Part shown: positions 15,516 through 15,964 of the stretch, piece after piece
Numbering within the stretch: the first letter of the stretch is position 1
Layout of the letters: each line of letters opens with the position of its first letter
Assembly (NCBI GenBank): GCA_903898975.1
Contig: CAIUHT010000033.1
Coordinates: forward strand, 1-15,964
Source of the DNA: an uncultured Planctomycetaceae bacterium
GTDB lineage: Bacteria > Planctomycetota > Planctomycetia > Planctomycetales > Planctomycetaceae
DNA: 15,964 bases
Direction: 5' to 3'
Program-made: the position numbers and the translations under genes
Notes under the pieces: generated by a model
Told to the model about the DNA's origin: nothing
What the model saw: the letters and a program-made list of their open reading frames with translations, nothing else
Database searches by the model: none

Positions 15516-15964
15516 TGGCGACCGAACCAAGGCTGGTGGAGGGGGATCTGCTGGACCAGGAAGTCGAGGTGATCGTCAACGCCTGGAACCGCAATGTGAT
15601 TCCGTGGTGGCTGTTGCTGCCGCAGGGGGTGTCCGGGGCCATCAAGCGGCGGGGCGGTTATGAACCATTTCGTGAATTGGCCCGCCATGGTCCGATTCCC
15701 CTGGGCGGAGCGGTGGTGACCGGAGCGGGGCGTCTCCCCTATCGGGCGATCATCCACGTCGCTGGGATCAATCTGCTGTGGCGGTCTTCAGAGAAGGCAA
15801 TTCAAGACTGTGCCCGCAACGCCCTGGCGCTCGCTCACGAGCGAGGCTATCGATCGCTGGCATTTCCGCTGATCGGTGCCGGGACGGGAGGCTGTTCCCC
15901 AGAACGCTCCCTGGCCCTGATGCAGGCCGAGATTCGCAGCGCCCCGTACGCTGGCGAAGTGCGA
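15515..15964 (+). CDS. macrodomain protein, 3' end cut by window edge
   Basis: The first 150 residues are visible and form nearly a whole macrodomain, a fold that binds ADP-ribose or its derivatives and in many members hydrolyses ADP-ribosyl or O-acetyl-ADP-ribose bonds. The adenine/ribose loop is VIVNAWNRNVIP (19-30, with NAWN in place of the usual NAAN). The diphosphate loop is LPQGVSGAIKRRGG (35-48), lacking the common GGG-V form. PLGGAVVTGAGRLPYRAIIHVAG follows in two parts at 62-84, and the second phosphate loop is PLIGAGTGGCSPERS (118-132). The WWLLLPQG stretch suggests a distinct subfamily that I remember from planctomycetes. The ATG overlaps the NRPS stop by one base (TGATG), so the two are probably translated in coupling. 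Substrate and catalytic activity cannot be read from this part. Confidence 0.88.
   Translation, partial: MATEPRLVEGDLLDQEVEVIVNAWNRNVIPWWLLLPQGVSGAIKRRGGYEPFRELARHGPIPLGGAVVTGAGRLPYRAIIHVAGINLLWRSSEKAIQDCARNALALAHERGYRSLAFPLIGAGTGGCSPERSLALMQAEIRSAPYAGEVR

Noticed and set aside
1..15964. CRISPR array or insertion sequence
   Set aside because: No regularly spaced repeats, terminal inverted repeats or transposase motifs were seen; the only tandem repeat is the short 16-base one.

Overview
The window is GC-rich and most likely chromosomal DNA from a planctomycete. The main reasons are a DUF1501 family protein with a twin-arginine signal, a Lys-rich small protein of a type I recall from planctomycetes, long gaps between genes, and starts that often lack a clear Shine-Dalgarno. 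A diderm, lipopolysaccharide-making cell is implied by the heptose genes. The phylum call is inference from gene content; nothing was searched.

Layout: (1) bases 1-304, minus: 5' part of a Lys-rich small protein, followed by an 857-base gap with no convincing gene. (2) 1162-3441, plus: priA, the primosomal replication-restart helicase. (3) 3442-3703: a convergent gap with two facing terminator-like hairpins. (4) 3704-5035, minus: a DUF1501 protein. (5) 8944 down to 5250, minus: an inner-core LPS cluster of hldE (ADP-heptose synthesis), a waaF-like heptosyltransferase overlapping hldE by 4 bases, and a WaaP-type core kinase whose ribosome binding site lies in a predicted hairpin. (6) 8945-9374: a divergent gap with a 16-base tandem repeat and two hairpins. 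(7) 9375-15515, plus: a large nonribosomal peptide synthetase (NRPS). (8) 15515 to the edge, plus: a macrodomain protein whose ATG shares a base with the NRPS stop codon.

The NRPS is the most interesting object. It is a self-contained two-module line, A1-T1-C-A2-T2-TE. A1 looks like an oxalyl-CoA-synthetase/AAE3-type acyl ligase, not an amino-acid A domain, so the first unit is probably a carboxylic acid. The A2 specificity residues read DFWNIGMVHK, the classical threonine code. The terminal thioesterase has Cys instead of Ser as nucleophile, and Glu where Asp is usual. The simplest prediction is an N-acyl-threonine. A Cys-type TE acting on a beta-hydroxy amino acid recalls obafluorin synthetase, so a threonine beta-lactone is a testable possibility, though only a hypothesis. 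The coupled macrodomain (ADP-ribose-type ligand) suggests a link between this product and NAD/ADP-ribose chemistry that I cannot explain from known pathways.

No mobile element, CRISPR array, rRNA or tRNA was seen.
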